DNA of 64,000 nt from Marinobacter zhejiangensis (lineage in GTDB: Bacteria; Pseudomonadota; Gammaproteobacteria; Pseudomonadales; Oleiphilaceae): contig NZ_FOUE01000004.1 of the NCBI RefSeq assembly GCF_900114775.1, positions 372,001 to 436,000 of the forward strand. The letters are read 5' to 3'. The notes beneath the pieces are model-generated. The model saw only the letters and a program-made list of their open reading frames with translations, was not told the DNA's origin and made no database searches. Of this stretch, positions 1 to 10,645 are shown in pieces; position 1 is the first letter of the stretch, and the number at the start of each line of letters is the position of its first letter. Made by a program: the position numbers and the translations under genes.

Positions 1-1602
1 GCCATTACCGGCGTGCTGGTAGAAGAAGGCAGCTGACAGCAGCTCCCGAGTGTAGTCCGATTGTGGCTGGGCAAAGATAGATGCGGCATCGCCATATTCC
101 ACGATTTCACCATGGCGAAGGACCAGAAGCTTGTGGCTCAGGGCGCGAACCACCGCCAGGTCATGACTGATAAACAGGTAGCTGATGCGGTAGCGCGACT
201 GGAGGTCCAGTAGCAGCTCGATAACCTGGCTTTGAACGGTACGATCAAGGGCCGAAGTTGGCTCATCGAGAATGATCAGTTCTGGCCGCAGCACCAGCGC
301 TCGGGCGATGGCAATGCGCTGCCGTTGCCCTCCTGAGAACTCATGAGGGTAGCGGTGACGGTCTTCCGGATTGAGCCCGACGTCCTCAAGTGCCTGTACC
401 ACTTTATTGTCATGCTCACTGACGGGGGTGTCGGGCTCATGGATCTCCAGTCCCTCGCGGATAATCTCTGAAATGGACATCCGCGGGCTCAGGCTTCCAA
501 AGGGATCCTGAAACACAATCTGAACCCGTCGCCGATAGGGCCGGAACTGCTTTTGGTTAAGGTTGGCCAGGTTTTTTCCGTTCAGCTCGACCGCGCCTTC
601 GCTGGCTGTGAGTTTGAGCAGGGCATGTCCAATCGTGGTTTTGCCGCTGCCACTTTCCCCCACAATCCCCAGCGTTTCACCCGGATTGACGGAAAAACCC
701 ACGTCCTGAACGGCCTGAAACCAGGTCTTTGGTTTGCCAAGCCAGGTTTTTGAGGTCGGAAAGCGCACATTCAGGTCTTTGACGGTGAGCAGGGGGGCGT
801 CCGCGGTGGAAGGCGTCGGAGGCGTTCCCTTGGGCTCCGAGGCCAACAGCTTCCGGGTGTAAGCGTGCGCTGGTTGAGAGAACAGGGACTCCGTATCCGC
901 CTTTTCCACCAGCCGGCCTTTTTCCATCACCGCAACGGTGTCAGCATAGCGGCGGACAATGGTGAGGTCGTGGGTGATCAGCAACACCGACATACCCAGC
1001 CGCTTTTGCAGATCGCCCAAAAGTTCCAGTACTTGCTTTTGAACGGTGACATCCAACGCGGTGGTGGGTTCATCGGCAATCAGCAGGTCGGGCTCATTGG
1101 CCAGCGCCATGGCAATCATGACGCGCTGCTTCTGCCCACCGGACAGTTGATGGGGGTAGCTGCCCAGTCGCTCTTCCGGATTGGGGATTCCAACCAGGGT
1201 CAGTAGTTCAATGCAACGCTGCCTTGCCTGCGGCCCCCGCATACCCATGTGCAGCGCCAGGGTTTCAGTGATCTGCTTTTCCACTGTATGGAGTGGGTTC
1301 AGCGAGGTCATTGGCTCCTGGAAGATCATGCTGATGGTACGTCCACGTACCTGACGAAGCCGCTGTTCCGGAGCTTTGAGCAGGTCTTCTCCCTGATAGC
1401 GGATTTCACCCGTTGGGTATTGGACGTGCCGTCCATCGAGAAGGCGAAGGACGGAGAGGGCGGTGATGGACTTTCCGGATCCGCTTTCGCCAACCAGCGC
1501 CAGCGTTTCACCTGCCCGAAGGGATAACGATACATCTTCAACAACGTTTTTCCCGTCGTTGAACCGTATGGAAAGGTTGGAAATGCTCAGCAATTCTTCC
1601 AT
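1..1602 (-). CDS. yejF: Peptide ABC transporter, double ATPase subunit YejF (3' end cut by window)
   Basis: This is the ATPase that powers the YejABEF oligopeptide (microcin C-type) importer. It holds two fused nucleotide-binding domains. The first Walker A (GESGSGKS) is near residue 38 and the first signature (LSGGQKQR) follows; the second Walker A (GESGSGKT) is near residue 315 and the second signature is FSGGQRQR. The reading frame starts at ATG 1602 and stays open to base 1, giving 534 codons. That is already close to full family length, so only the last few residues are missing. Its start lies 3 bases past the yejE stop, so it is the last gene of a yejA-yejB-yejE-yejF run. Assignment to Yej rather than Dpp/Opp rests on the neighbouring permeases and is fairly safe. 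Confidence 0.9.
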   Translation of the reverse strand, partial: MEELLSISNLSIRFNDGKNVVEDVSLSLRAGETLALVGESGSGKSITALSVLRLLDGRHVQYPTGEIRYQGEDLLKAPEQRLRQVRGRTISMIFQEPMTSLNPLHTVEKQITETLALHMGMRGPQARQRCIELLTLVGIPNPEERLGSYPHQLSGGQKQRVMIAMALANEPDLLIADEPTTALDVTVQKQVLELLGDLQKRLGMSVLLITHDLTIVRRYADTVAVMEKGRLVEKADTESLFSQPAHAYTRKLLASEPKGTPPTPSTADAPLLTVKDLNVRFPTSKTWLGKPKTWFQAVQDVGFSVNPGETLGIVGESGSGKTTIGHALLKLTASEGAVELNGKNLANLNQKQFRPYRRRVQIVFQDPFGSLSPRMSISEIIREGLEIHEPDTPVSEHDNKVVQALEDVGLNPEDRHRYPHEFSGGQRQRIAIARALVLRPELIILDEPTSALDRTVQSQVIELLLDLQSRYRISYLFISHDLAVVRALSHKLLVLRHGEIVEYGDAASIFAQPQSDYTRELLSAAFFYQHAGNG

Positions 1603-1605
1603 GGC

Positions 1606-2640
1606 CTAGTTCTTCCTGGGGTCAAACGCATCACGAACGGCTTCACCAACGAACACCAGTAACGTCAGCATCAGTGCGAGACTGACGAAAGCGGAAATGC
1701 CAAGCCAAGGCGCGTGGAGGTTGGATTTGCCCTGGGCGATAAGCTCTCCCAGCGACGGCGATCCCGAGGGGAGGCCGAACCCCAGGAAGTCCAGGGAAGT
1801 CAGCCCGGTAATGGCACCGGTTAAAATGAATGGCATAAAGGTCAGCGTGGCGACCATCGCGTTCGGAAGGATATGCCGAAACATAATCTTGCGGTTACCC
1901 AGCCCCAGCGCCCGTGCAGCACGCACGTATTCAAAATTGCGGGCACGAAGGAATTCCGCGCGAACCACATCCACCAGCCCCATCCAGCTGAACAACAGCA
2001 TAATCCCCAGCAGCCACCAGAAGTTCGGTTCCACAATGCTGGAGAGGATAATGAGCAGGTAAAGCGCAGGAAGTCCTGACCACACCTCAATAAAGCGCTG
2101 GCCAAGCAGATCCACCTTACCGCCGTAATAGCCCTGGAGCGCACCGACGGCCACGCCCACAAGGCTGCTCAAGATGGTCAGGATCAGACCAAAAAGAACC
2201 GAGATCCTGAAACCATAAATCACCCGTGCTGCGACGTCCCGTCCCTGATCATCGGTGCCAAGCCAGTTTTCGCCAGACGGAGGCGCCGGTGACGGTACAT
2301 CCAGGTCGTAATTGATGGTGTCGTAACTGAAGCGAATCGGTGGCCACAGGATCCAGCCGTTTGCGGTGATCTCATCCTTGATGAAGGGGTCCCGATAGTC
2401 CGCTTCTGTGGGCAAAAAGCCACCAAAGGTCTCTTCTGGAATGTGTTCCAATAAAGGGAAATACCAGTCCCCTTTATAGGACAGCGCCAGCGGTTTGTCG
2501 TTTGCAATCAGCTCTGCGGCTAAGGAGAGGACGAACAGCGCAAGGAAAAGCCAAAGAGACCAGTAGCCCCGCCGATTATTCCGGAAGTTCGATAACCGGC
2601 GTTGCTGGATGGGGGAAAGGTTCATGATGGCCATCATCAA
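1606..2640 (-). CDS. yejE: Peptide ABC transporter permease YejE
   Basis: Inner-membrane permease of the YejABEF importer, 344 residues. The N-terminal transmembrane segment (about residues 28-46) is followed by a long periplasmic stretch typical of YejE, with the motif [18 protein letters not shown]. The BPD permease domain with its EAA-loop ([21 protein letters not shown]) then contacts the YejF ATPase. The start overlaps the end of yejB by 4 bases, a sign of translational coupling. The function of peptide uptake comes from the family; the exact substrate cannot be read from sequence. Confidence 0.9.
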   Translation of the reverse strand: MMMAIMNLSPIQQRRLSNFRNNRRGYWSLWLFLALFVLSLAAELIANDKPLALSYKGDWYFPLLEHIPEETFGGFLPTEADYRDPFIKDEITANGWILWPPIRFSYDTINYDLDVPSPAPPSGENWLGTDDQGRDVAARVIYGFRISVLFGLILTILSSLVGVAVGALQGYYGGKVDLLGQRFIEVWSGLPALYLLIILSSIVEPNFWWLLGIMLLFSWMGLVDVVRAEFLRARNFEYVRAARALGLGNRKIMFRHILPNAMVATLTFMPFILTGAITGLTSLDFLGFGLPSGSPSLGELIAQGKSNLHAPWLGISAFVSLALMLTLLVFVGEAVRDAFDPRKN

Positions 2641-3722
2641 CCCTCCCGACTTTCAAAGTCGATACGGGGATCGACAAGCACATAGGTAATGTCGCTCACC
2701 AGTTTCAGCACCAGGCCAATCAGTGTGTAGATGTAGAGCGTTCCAAACAGAACCGGGTAGTCGCGGTTCAGCGCAGCTTCAAACCCGAGCAGCCCCAAAC
2801 CGTCCAGCGAGAAGATAACCTCAATCAGCAGCGAGCTGGTAAAGAAAAGAGACACCAGCACACCCGGCAGACTGGCGATGACGATCAACATGGCGTTACG
2901 GAAGACGTGACCGTAGAGTACCTGCCGTTCCTCAAGCCCTTTGGCGCGGGCCGTCACCACATACTGCTTACCGATTTCATCCAGAAAGGAGTTTTTGGTC
3001 AACAAGGTGAGAGTAGCGAAACCGCCAATGACATTGGCAGTAACCGGCAGGGCGAGATGCCAGAAGTAGTCGCCGACCTTTTGCAGCCAGGACATCTCGT
3101 TCCAGTCGGGTGATGTCAGACCTCGCAGCGGAAACAAGTCGAAGTAGCTGCCCCCCGCAAACAGGACAATCAGCAGGAAGGCGAACAGGAAGCCGGGGAT
3201 GGCGTATCCGACCACGATCGCGGAGCTGCTCCAGACATCAAAACGGGAACCGTTGGTGACGGCTTTCTTGATCCCCAGCGGGATGGAAATAAGGTAGATA
3301 ATGAGGGTGGACCAGAGCCCCAGCGAGATCGAGACAGGCATTTTGTCGAGGATCAGGTCGATGACCGAGCGGTCACGATAGAAAGAATCACCAAAATTAA
3401 AGGTGGCATAGTCACCAAGCATTTTCATGAAACGCTCAGGGGCAGGCTGGTCGAAGCCGTATAAATGCTCCAGTTCCTCAAGCAATTCCGGACGGATGCC
3501 CCGGGTGCCCCGGCTTTCGGATGCCCCATCGCCACCGGACACTTCGCTGCCTCCGCCGCCACCGGCACGGGTGAGTGCTCCGCCCCCATGCCCCTCCATC
3601 TGAGCGACAAACTGTTCAATCGGCCCGCCAGGAGCCGCCTGAACAATGATGAAGTTCACCAGCATAATGCCAATGAGGGTTGGTATGATCAGGGCCAACC
3701 GTCTGAGGATATAAGCGCCCAT
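2637..3722 (-). CDS. yejB: Peptide ABC transporter permease YejB
   Basis: Second permease of the importer, 361 residues, DppB/OppB-like. The N-terminal helix (residues 5-30, ending in the AAPGGP motif) is followed by a glycine- and serine-rich linker at about residues 44-72. That linker looks odd, but a similar one is familiar from other YejB proteins. The BPD permease domain follows, with the EAA-loop [20 protein letters not shown] near residues 240-260. It is preceded by yejA with a gap of about 70 bases. Confidence 0.9.
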   Translation of the reverse strand: MGAYILRRLALIIPTLIGIMLVNFIIVQAAPGGPIEQFVAQMEGHGGGALTRAGGGGGSEVSGGDGASESRGTRGIRPELLEELEHLYGFDQPAPERFMKMLGDYATFNFGDSFYRDRSVIDLILDKMPVSISLGLWSTLIIYLISIPLGIKKAVTNGSRFDVWSSSAIVVGYAIPGFLFAFLLIVLFAGGSYFDLFPLRGLTSPDWNEMSWLQKVGDYFWHLALPVTANVIGGFATLTLLTKNSFLDEIGKQYVVTARAKGLEERQVLYGHVFRNAMLIVIASLPGVLVSLFFTSSLLIEVIFSLDGLGLLGFEAALNRDYPVLFGTLYIYTLIGLVLKLVSDITYVLVDPRIDFESREG

Positions 3723-3791
3723 AGTCAGCGCCCCCCCCGCAACCAGAGGGGGCTTTCCTGCCGTAGGGCAGAGCGGAACTGGTTCATGGTG

Positions 3792-5612
3792 TTATTGCTC
3801 AATCCACCAGTTATCGAGATCAATCCCGTTTTTGGGAATGGTTTCCGGCCTGTTCAGCTGGGACCAATAGGCAATTCGGTCCATGGCCAGGTGCCATTGT
3901 GGGATGACGTAGAAACCGTGGAGAAGCACTCGGTCCAGGGCGCGAACACGGTGTATCAGGGACTCCCGATCCGGCGCTTGGATTACCTGGTCAACCAGTT
4001 CATCGACAACCGGGTCATTGATTCCCATATAGTTCCGGGAGCCGACCATGTCCGCGGTCTCTGAGGACCAGTATTCCCGCTGCTCATTCCCTGGTGAGTC
4101 AGACTGGCCAAGTACCTGGGTAATCATGTCGTAATCGAAACTACGCACCCGCTGAATGTACTGGGTGGTGTCGACCATCCGGACTGCAACGTCTATTCCC
4201 AGCTTTTCGAGGTTGGCTTTGAAGGGAAGCACAACCCGCTCAAAGGTCTTCTGGAACAGAAGGATTTCAAAGGTCAGGGGCTCTCCGCTCTCAACATTGA
4301 CCATCTTGCGATCACGGATTTCATAGCCAGCTTCCTTGAGCTTCAGCATGGCGATGCGAAGATTGCCCCGCAAGCTGTTGTCGCCCGTGGTGCTTGGCGG
4401 ATTATACGGCTCGGTAAATACGCTGGCCGCCAACTGATCGCGGAAGGGCTCGAGAATCTCAAGCTCCTCGGGTGTTGGCAGTCCGCGTGAAGCCAGTTCA
4501 CTGTTCTCGAAGAAGCTGTCAGTTCGGGTGTACTGCCCATAGAACAGGTTGGTGTTAGCCCAGTCGAAATCGAACGCATAGGCAAGGGCTTCACGAACCC
4601 GAGGGTCTGCAAACTGTGGGCGCCGGGTATTGTAAACAAACCCCTGCAAGCCAACGGGGCGGTGGTGCTCCAGGCCTTCAGTGCGAATCAGTCCCTGGTC
4701 AAACTTGTCGCCAGTGTAGGCTGTTGCCCAATTTTTTGCCGAACTCTCAAGGCGGAAGTCATAGTTCCCTGCCTTGAAGGCTTCGAGAGCGACGGTATCG
4801 TCAGTGTAATAGTCGAACCGGATATGGTCGAAATTGAAAAAGCCCCTGCGTACTGGGAGTTCTTGGGCCCAGTAATCATCAACCCGCGAATAGGTAATTG
4901 ATCGACCGGCATCGAAATTCCCGATCCGGTAGGGACCACTGCCAACCGGTGGGGTCAGTCCGTTTTTTCCAAATTCATGGTCATCCCAGTAATGTTTGGG
5001 AAGTACCGGAATCTGGCCGAGGATGAGTGGGAGCTCCCGATTCTCGCTATCACCAAAGTCAAACCGGATTCGGTGACTGCCCTCTATGGTGACGGCCTTA
5101 ACGTCCGCATAGTAGCTTCGGAAGAAGGGGTGCCCCTGGGTGGTCAGAAGTTCAAAGGTGAACTTGACGTCTTCGGCGGTTATGGGGGCGCCGTCGTGAA
5201 AGCGTGCCTCTTCCCGCAGATTAAAGACGACATAGCTGCGATCATCCGGAGTTTCTACCGATTCCGCGATCAGGCCATATTCACTGAATGCCTCATCAGC
5301 ACTTTGAACCATCAGGGTATCGTACAGGTACGTGTTGATCCCGACGGCGGCGATCGTACCGATAACAAAGGGGTTGAACGAGTCAAACCCGTTGGACACG
5401 ATGCCCCGTCGCAGGGTTCCGCCTTTGGGGGCATCGGGGTTGACGTAATCGAAGTGAGGGAAGTCCGCCTGGTAAGCGGGTTCTCCGTGCATCGCCAGGG
5501 CGTGCTGTGGGGCGACCTGGTCTGCGGAAAGTGGCAGGCTGCTGAACCCGAATAGTGCAGCAGCCATCAAGGAAAGAGCATTACGGTATGAATTCGTCCT
5601 GTTTCTTACCAT
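3792..5612 (-). CDS. yejA: Periplasmic oligopeptide-binding protein YejA
   Basis: Solute-binding protein of the importer, 606 residues (SBP_bac_5 family). It has an N-terminal signal peptide (basic start, then a hydrophobic core LSLMAAALFGFSSLPLSA) and the family landmark YVNPDAPKGGTLRRG near residue 57. It captures peptides in the periplasm and hands them to YejBE. The ATG at 5612 is the natural start because the signal peptide follows at once. It is the first gene of the yej run; mltD lies 30 bases upstream on the same strand, so read-through from mltD is possible. Confidence 0.88.
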   Translation of the reverse strand: MVRNRTNSYRNALSLMAAALFGFSSLPLSADQVAPQHALAMHGEPAYQADFPHFDYVNPDAPKGGTLRRGIVSNGFDSFNPFVIGTIAAVGINTYLYDTLMVQSADEAFSEYGLIAESVETPDDRSYVVFNLREEARFHDGAPITAEDVKFTFELLTTQGHPFFRSYYADVKAVTIEGSHRIRFDFGDSENRELPLILGQIPVLPKHYWDDHEFGKNGLTPPVGSGPYRIGNFDAGRSITYSRVDDYWAQELPVRRGFFNFDHIRFDYYTDDTVALEAFKAGNYDFRLESSAKNWATAYTGDKFDQGLIRTEGLEHHRPVGLQGFVYNTRRPQFADPRVREALAYAFDFDWANTNLFYGQYTRTDSFFENSELASRGLPTPEELEILEPFRDQLAASVFTEPYNPPSTTGDNSLRGNLRIAMLKLKEAGYEIRDRKMVNVESGEPLTFEILLFQKTFERVVLPFKANLEKLGIDVAVRMVDTTQYIQRVRSFDYDMITQVLGQSDSPGNEQREYWSSETADMVGSRNYMGINDPVVDELVDQVIQAPDRESLIHRVRALDRVLLHGFYVIPQWHLAMDRIAYWSQLNRPETIPKNGIDLDNWWIEQ

Positions 5613-5642
5613 GGATCTCGCACTTGTGGATTTTTGTAATGG

Positions 5643-7370
5643 TTAGTTGGCGTTACGAATATCCACGTAGAGTACCAGACTTTGTCCGGGTTGGAGATAG
5701 CGCGAAGTATTAAGGTTATTCCAGCTTGCGATGTCCCTCACATTGACCGAAAAACGGTTGGCAATGGCGGACAGGGAATCGCCACGGCGCACCTGGTAAC
5801 CCACCCGGCGAACCATGGAGCTGTTGCGGGCGCTGGCAACGGTTGCCGGCGAAGCGTTCTGGGACCAGATCACCAACTTTTGGCCAACCCTGAGCGGGTC
5901 GCCTGGAGCCATGCCATTCCACGCGGCAACCTGGCGAACCGTGACGCCGTTCTCACGGGCAATGTCCCAGAAGGTGTCGCCAGAGCGGACGGTGTGCTCA
6001 AGCCTTTGACCGTTTCCACTGCGACCCCCACGGGCTTGGGTGGAAGCGAGCCGCTGGCTTTCACTCAGCGCATAGGCGGACGTTCCTTGCCTTGCCGTTG
6101 GGATCAGCAGGCGCTGCCCAATGCGAATCATGTCACCGTTCATGTTGTTAACTTCTTTGATGACGTCGGTGGTGGTACCGAACTTTCGTGCAATCCGAAT
6201 CAGGCTGTCACCGGATTCAACACTGTAGTTCTGCCACGAAACCCGATGCTCGGGGGGCAGGGCGTTGAGCCCTTGGCGGAACTGTTCAGCACTCTCGGTG
6301 GGGACAAGCAACCGGTGCGGGCCATCTGGGTTGGTCGCCCAACGGTTGTAGGATGGGTTGAGCAGGTAGATCTCGTCGATACTGACTCCGGCCAGGGTTG
6401 CGGCCTGCGCGAGATCAAGTTGCGAGCCGGTTTCGACGACTTCGAAGTAGGGCTGGTTGTCCAGCGATGGAAGTTCGATGCCATACGCCGCCGGGTCCTG
6501 GTAAATTTTCGCCAGGGCGATCAATTTCGGAACGTAATGGCGGGTCTCTCGCGGCAGGTCCAGAGCCCAGAAATCCGTTGGCTTGTTGGCGCGCTGGTTG
6601 CGACGAATTGCACTGGAAACAGTGCCACCGCCGCTGTTATAGGCGGCCAGCGCGAGGGTGTAATCCCCGTCAAAACGAGTGGCGAGCCTGTCCAGGTAAG
6701 TGTACGCAGCATCTGTGGCCGCCAGGATGTCACGCCGGTCGTCATGCCACCAACTTTGGGTCAGGCCAAAATACTTGCCGGTTGATGGAATGAACTGCCA
6801 GAGGCCCGCTGCACGCCCATGGGAATAGGCGAACGGGTCAAATGCGCTTTCAACGACGGGCAACAGCGCAAGCTCAGTCGGGAGGCCCCGCTTTTCAGCC
6901 TCACCAACGATATAGTGCATGTAGCGACTGGCCCGCTCCGATACCCGGCGAATGTATGAAGGGTGGTTAACGTACCAGTTGAGCTGTTGCTCTATGCGCT
7001 CATTGGTAACCGATAGATCCAGGGCAAATCCGTCTCGGAGTCGTTGCCACAGATCGTTGTTTGCCATTGACGGCTCGACTTGCGGAGGAATGTCTTCCAG
7101 CGACTCCCGCGCTCTCTCCGCCGCTGCACGCAGTTCCGGGTCGATGGAATCATCAATACCGGATCCTGACACCTCGCCATCATTGCCGGACTCGACTGAG
7201 CGCACCAACCCTTCATCCCCGGCGGCAACTTGCAGGTTGTCTGAAGAAAGCAGCATATCCTCTTGATCTTCTGAGGAGTTCCACCACGAACCCGTTGGGG
7301 AAGACAGGCTGCTGCAACCAGCGGTAAGCGTGCTGGCGAAGAGGATTGTCGCAAAACGTCGTGACATCAT
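5643..7370 (-). CDS. mltD: Membrane-bound lytic murein transglycosylase D
   Basis: Outer-membrane lipoprotein that cleaves the MurNAc-GlcNAc bond of peptidoglycan, 575 residues. A lipobox (LTAGC, Cys19) follows a short signal sequence. The SLT domain spans about residues 145-280, with the catalytic Glu in PVVESAFDP (E174) and the motif GRAAGLWQFIPSTGKYFGL. Three LysM repeats sit near residues 381-424, 458-501 and 525-569, more than the two in E. coli MltD. An acidic, Ser/Asp-rich linker (residues 30-80) joins the lipid anchor to the enzyme. The neighbouring gloB and rnhA-dnaQ are the usual neighbours of mltD in pseudomonads. Confidence 0.93.
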   Translation of the reverse strand: MMSRRFATILFASTLTAGCSSLSSPTGSWWNSSEDQEDMLLSSDNLQVAAGDEGLVRSVESGNDGEVSGSGIDDSIDPELRAAAERARESLEDIPPQVEPSMANNDLWQRLRDGFALDLSVTNERIEQQLNWYVNHPSYIRRVSERASRYMHYIVGEAEKRGLPTELALLPVVESAFDPFAYSHGRAAGLWQFIPSTGKYFGLTQSWWHDDRRDILAATDAAYTYLDRLATRFDGDYTLALAAYNSGGGTVSSAIRRNQRANKPTDFWALDLPRETRHYVPKLIALAKIYQDPAAYGIELPSLDNQPYFEVVETGSQLDLAQAATLAGVSIDEIYLLNPSYNRWATNPDGPHRLLVPTESAEQFRQGLNALPPEHRVSWQNYSVESGDSLIRIARKFGTTTDVIKEVNNMNGDMIRIGQRLLIPTARQGTSAYALSESQRLASTQARGGRSGNGQRLEHTVRSGDTFWDIARENGVTVRQVAAWNGMAPGDPLRVGQKLVIWSQNASPATVASARNSSMVRRVGYQVRRGDSLSAIANRFSVNVRDIASWNNLNTSRYLQPGQSLVLYVDIRNAN

Positions 7371-7543
7371 AAGTCGAAGGCCCGGTTCAAATTCCCGTAA
7401 GAACCTGAATCTTAATGTTATGAATGGGATAGCTTGTAAATGTGTACAGAATTCTATGGGATGCGATTTTCTGCGGTCAAGAAGACTCGCGTTACTTCAC
7501 CGACACCTTTTGTTAAGGGACGTGCAGTTGACGCGGTTTCGCG

Positions 7544-8338
7544 TCAAAAATGATCCTTGCCGTGCCTTACTGCCGCAAATACCTGGTCTGGACCGTCGCA
7601 GGAAAGGTTGTGGCTCTGGGCGTAGCGAGTGGCAGCGGCGATGACTGCAGGGTCATCCCAGCGCAGGAACGGGTTGAGCTGCTTTTCTCTGCCAAGAAGA
7701 GCGGGAACAGTGGGGGTCCCGTCTTGACGAAGCGCCTCACATTCGCGCTCAAAATCCGCCAAGGCTTGATCGGCGGGTAGCAGGTTCCTGGCGAATTTAA
7801 GGTTCGACAAAGTGTATTCGTGGGCACAGTAAACCCGGGTGTCATCGTCTAGCTGGAGGAACTGCTCAAGGGATGCCCGCATCTGAGCCGGCGTCCCTTC
7901 AAAAAGCCGGCCGCAGCCGCAGACGAACAGGGTGTCGCCACAGAACAGCGCCGGGCAGCCATCCACCGGTGAAGGGCAAAAATAGGCAACATGATCGAGG
8001 GTATGCCCCGGTACAGCCATCACCTCAAAAGTCACGTTTCGCCAGATAAGTCTATCGCCGGACGAAACCGTTTCTGAGGCGGCCTTGAAGGGGGAGTCCG
8101 ATGGCGCGACTATTCGGTCTGGCCCCAGGGCTCGCACCAGTTCCGCGATGCCGCCGACATGATCGGGGTGGTGGTGAGTCACAAGAATGGTGTCGAGAGT
8201 GAGGCCATGTTCGTCGAGGTAGGCAATGACTGGACGCGCATCACCAGGGTCAACCACCAAAGCTTTGCGACTGTCACTGTCGAAAAGGCACCAGATGTAG
8301 TTGTCGTTAAAGGCTGGGATTGCAGAGATCGACAGCAT
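7544..8338 (-). CDS. gloB: Hydroxyacylglutathione hydrolase (glyoxalase II)
   Basis: Cytoplasmic metallo-beta-lactamase-fold enzyme that hydrolyses S-lactoylglutathione, the second step of methylglyoxal detoxification; 264 residues. The dinuclear metal motif THHHPDH is at residues 55-61, further metal ligands are in VPGHT (about 109-113) and FCGDTLF (about 132-138), and the C-terminal glutathione-binding segment [13 protein letters not shown] is present. The start is shared in a divergent arrangement with the methyltransferase gene on the plus strand. The gap to mltD downstream (173 bases) shows no clear terminator. Confidence 0.94.
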   Translation of the reverse strand: MLSISAIPAFNDNYIWCLFDSDSRKALVVDPGDARPVIAYLDEHGLTLDTILVTHHHPDHVGGIAELVRALGPDRIVAPSDSPFKAASETVSSGDRLIWRNVTFEVMAVPGHTLDHVAYFCPSPVDGCPALFCGDTLFVCGCGRLFEGTPAQMRASLEQFLQLDDDTRVYCAHEYTLSNLKFARNLLPADQALADFERECEALRQDGTPTVPALLGREKQLNPFLRWDDPAVIAAATRYAQSHNLSCDGPDQVFAAVRHGKDHF

Positions 8339-8436
8339 GGTTACCCCGATGTTAACCAGTTGATGTGACTGCTATCATAAAACATTCGTTCATTTAGCCC
8401 AATGCCCGGGCTTACCGGAGTGAGGTGGTGTCAGCT

Positions 8437-9228
8437 ATGGACTCAGAACGGCTGGGTTATGCCGAGCGCCTTCGGAATTTTGAACATTGGTTCCAGACCC
8501 CTCTGGGGCGAGCGCTTATCGCCGATCAGCGACGGTGCGTTGATTCCGTTCTGGCCGATATTGCGCCGGGTGCCCGGCTATTGCAGATGGGGCTGAGTCA
8601 CCGCCTGCCACTGACCTCCGGGCTCGATTTCACCCACAAAGTCGTGACCACCCCCGAGTGGAGTCGCCATATGCCCGATGGCGTGGCGGTCTGCGACAAC
8701 GACGAGCTTCCATTTTCCAGTGAATCCATGGATCTTGTGATCCTGCATCATGGCGCAGACTTTTCTGCGTACCCCCATCAGGTGGTTCGCGAAGCCTGTC
8801 GGGTTCTAAAAGGCGGCGGGCAGCTACTGCACATGGGGTTTAATCCGGTCAGCCTCTGGGGCTTGCGAAAGCTTCTGAGCCGAAGTCATAACGGTCCCTG
8901 GGGTGGGCGGTTTATCCTGCGGTCACGGATGGAGGATTGGTTGCGACTTCTTGATCTCGGGATCGATCGCTCTGGCAGCTATTTTCTCCATTTGCCCCTG
9001 AAGAACCTCAGCCCCAGCGGCGGCTTCCCATTCCTTGATAGAATTGCTGATCAGGGAATCCTTCCCGTGGGCGCCTATTACTGTATCCTTGCCACCAAAC
9101 GAGTGGGGGCTCCGGTGCAAACCAGGCGGAGCTGGCGCCAGGGCAATGTGATTGCGCTTCCTGGCACCACCGCGATTGGCGCCTCGCGAGGATGTATCCG
9201 TGACAACGGTGGAGTGAATGGAAAATAA
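8437..9228 (+). CDS. Class I SAM-dependent methyltransferase
   Basis: About 263 residues. A Methyltransf_11-like core is visible: [19 protein letters not shown] (about residues 85-105) and [22 protein letters not shown]. The substrate is unknown. The gene always sits between gloB and rnhA in Pseudomonas-type genomes, which supports homology but not function. I chose ATG 8437 because a GAGGTG ribosome site ends 9 bases upstream; GTG codons at 8425 and 8428 are alternatives. Its 3' end overlaps rnhA by 11 bases, so the two are probably translationally coupled. Confidence 0.82.
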   Translation: MDSERLGYAERLRNFEHWFQTPLGRALIADQRRCVDSVLADIAPGARLLQMGLSHRLPLTSGLDFTHKVVTTPEWSRHMPDGVAVCDNDELPFSSESMDLVILHHGADFSAYPHQVVREACRVLKGGGQLLHMGFNPVSLWGLRKLLSRSHNGPWGGRFILRSRMEDWLRLLDLGIDRSGSYFLHLPLKNLSPSGGFPFLDRIADQGILPVGAYYCILATKRVGAPVQTRRSWRQGNVIALPGTTAIGASRGCIRDNGGVNGK

Positions 9229-9661
9229 GGTAGTGATGTATACCGACGGCGCCTGCAAGGGCAATCCAGGGCCGGGCGGCTGGGGGGTAGTTCTGCGGTA
9301 CGGTGACGCAATGAAGACCCTTCATGGCGGTGAACGGAACACCACCAACAACCGCATGGAATTAATGGCCGCCATTCAAGGGCTTCGCGCCCTGACCCGA
9401 ACCTGCTCAATTGACCTTTACACCGACTCCCAGTATGTCCGCAAGGGCATCACGGAATGGATGAAAGGCTGGAAAAAGAACGGCTGGAAAACAGCGGCGA
9501 GAAAACCAGTGAAGAACGACGACTTATGGAAGGCCCTTGATGAAGAGGTGGGTCGCCATACGGTCACCTGGCACTGGGTTAAAGGGCATGCTGGAATTCC
9601 GGACAACGAGCTTGCCGATGAGTTGGCCAATCGCGGCGTGGATGAACTGACCTCGGCTTAA
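9218..9661 (+). CDS. rnhA: Ribonuclease HI
   Basis: Cleaves the RNA strand of RNA-DNA hybrids (R-loops, primers). It is 147 residues, the size of the E. coli enzyme. The catalytic acidic residues are in place: D10 ([12 protein letters not shown]), E48 (NNRMEL), D70 (LYTDSQYV) and the late D in [14 protein letters not shown], with the conserved His in WVKGHAG. It overlaps the methyltransferase gene and lies 12 bases ahead of dnaQ, so the three genes form one transcription unit. Confidence 0.96.
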   Translation: MENKVVMYTDGACKGNPGPGGWGVVLRYGDAMKTLHGGERNTTNNRMELMAAIQGLRALTRTCSIDLYTDSQYVRKGITEWMKGWKKNGWKTAARKPVKNDDLWKALDEEVGRHTVTWHWVKGHAGIPDNELADELANRGVDELTSA

Positions 9662-9673
9662 TCAGGATTACCA

Positions 9674-10378
9674 ATGCGACAGATAGTACTCGATACAGAA
9701 ACCACAGGCATTGACCCGAACGATGGTCACCGGATCATTGAAATTGGTTGCGTCGAGCTGATAGAGCGCCAGCTGACTGGCCGGCATTACCACGTTTATA
9801 TCAACCCCGAACGCGAGGTTGAGGCCGAAGCAATAAGCGTTCACGGCATTACCAACGAGTTCCTTGCCGACAAACCACTGTTCAAAGACATCGTTGAAGA
9901 GTTCTTCGATTTTATAAAAGGCGCCGAACTGGTCATCCATAACGCAGCGTTTGACGTCGGCTTTATGGATGCCGAGTTTGCCCGCCTCAGGCCGGTCCGG
10001 AAAACGGCGGACCACTGTGGCATCGTTGACTCCCTGGCCATCGCCCGGGAAAAACATCCGGGTCAGAAAAACAACCTCGACGCCCTATGTAAAAGGTACG
10101 GTGTCGACAACAGCAGTCGTGAGCTTCACGGCGCTTTGCTCGATGCGGAGATACTGGCGGACGTCTACCTGCTGCTAACCGGGGGGCAGACCGCACTGAC
10201 TCTTGACGACAGCGATGAGAACTCAGGGGAGTCAGGGGGCATTCGTCGCCTCTCGTCCAGCCGCCCAGCTCTAAAAGTTGTCCACGCGGGAGCAGAAGAG
10301 GAGGCCGCCCACGCCGAGCTGATGGGCGTTATCGAGAAGGCCGCCGGCGAAACACTGTGGGGCAAACTCGAGCCCTAG
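9674..10378 (+). CDS. dnaQ: DNA polymerase III epsilon subunit (3'-5' proofreading exonuclease)
   Basis: Proofreading subunit of the replicative polymerase, 234 residues. DEDDh exonuclease motifs are visible: LDTETTGID (Asp7, Glu9), HNAAFDVGFMDAEF (Exo II) and HGALLDAEILADVYL (Exo III, with the His). The C-terminal tail (about residues 180-234), which in E. coli contacts the alpha subunit, is present but divergent. The tandem placement after rnhA is conserved widely in gammaproteobacteria, although in E. coli the two are divergent. Confidence 0.95.
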   Translation: MRQIVLDTETTGIDPNDGHRIIEIGCVELIERQLTGRHYHVYINPEREVEAEAISVHGITNEFLADKPLFKDIVEEFFDFIKGAELVIHNAAFDVGFMDAEFARLRPVRKTADHCGIVDSLAIAREKHPGQKNNLDALCKRYGVDNSSRELHGALLDAEILADVYLLLTGGQTALTLDDSDENSGESGGIRRLSSSRPALKVVHAGAEEEAAHAELMGVIEKAAGETLWGKLEP

Positions 10379-10645
10379 TTCAGTGCCTCGGATCTGTTAC
10401 CAAGTGCCTTGCCGGTGAGAACTGGGTCTGAGTGTACTTATTGTTACACTTAGGGTTTCTTGAGGAACATGAGTTTTGTGTTATAAGTAATGGTCAGTTC
10501 GCCAGTTTTTTACGTGGCGCGCTGTTCGGTCAGGGAGTGGCTTGGGCATAAGTCGGCGAACCGTCAGCGCATCGCCCGTAGCTAACACGGCCCCAATAAG
10601 AAAGAGGAAGCGGCTTGGCGCCGCAAACAGGTACAGGAAGCGTAT
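10379..10645 (+). promoter_or_regulatory. dnaQ-fimL intergenic region with candidate fimL promoter and inverted repeat
   Basis: A 267-base gap. A sigma70-like promoter can be proposed: TTGAGG at 10460-10465, a 16-base spacer, TATAAG at 10482-10487. Just upstream is a 6-bp inverted repeat with an 8-base centre, AGTGTA (10431-10436) and TACACT (10445-10450), which could be an operator. It does not match the Vfr/CRP consensus. The following leader of about 150 bases is GC-rich, and I see no ORF in it. Confidence 0.4.

Noticed and set aside
3540..3600. Gly/Ser-rich stretch in YejB as a possible insertion
   Set aside because: A linker of this kind is usual at this place in YejB of related bacteria.
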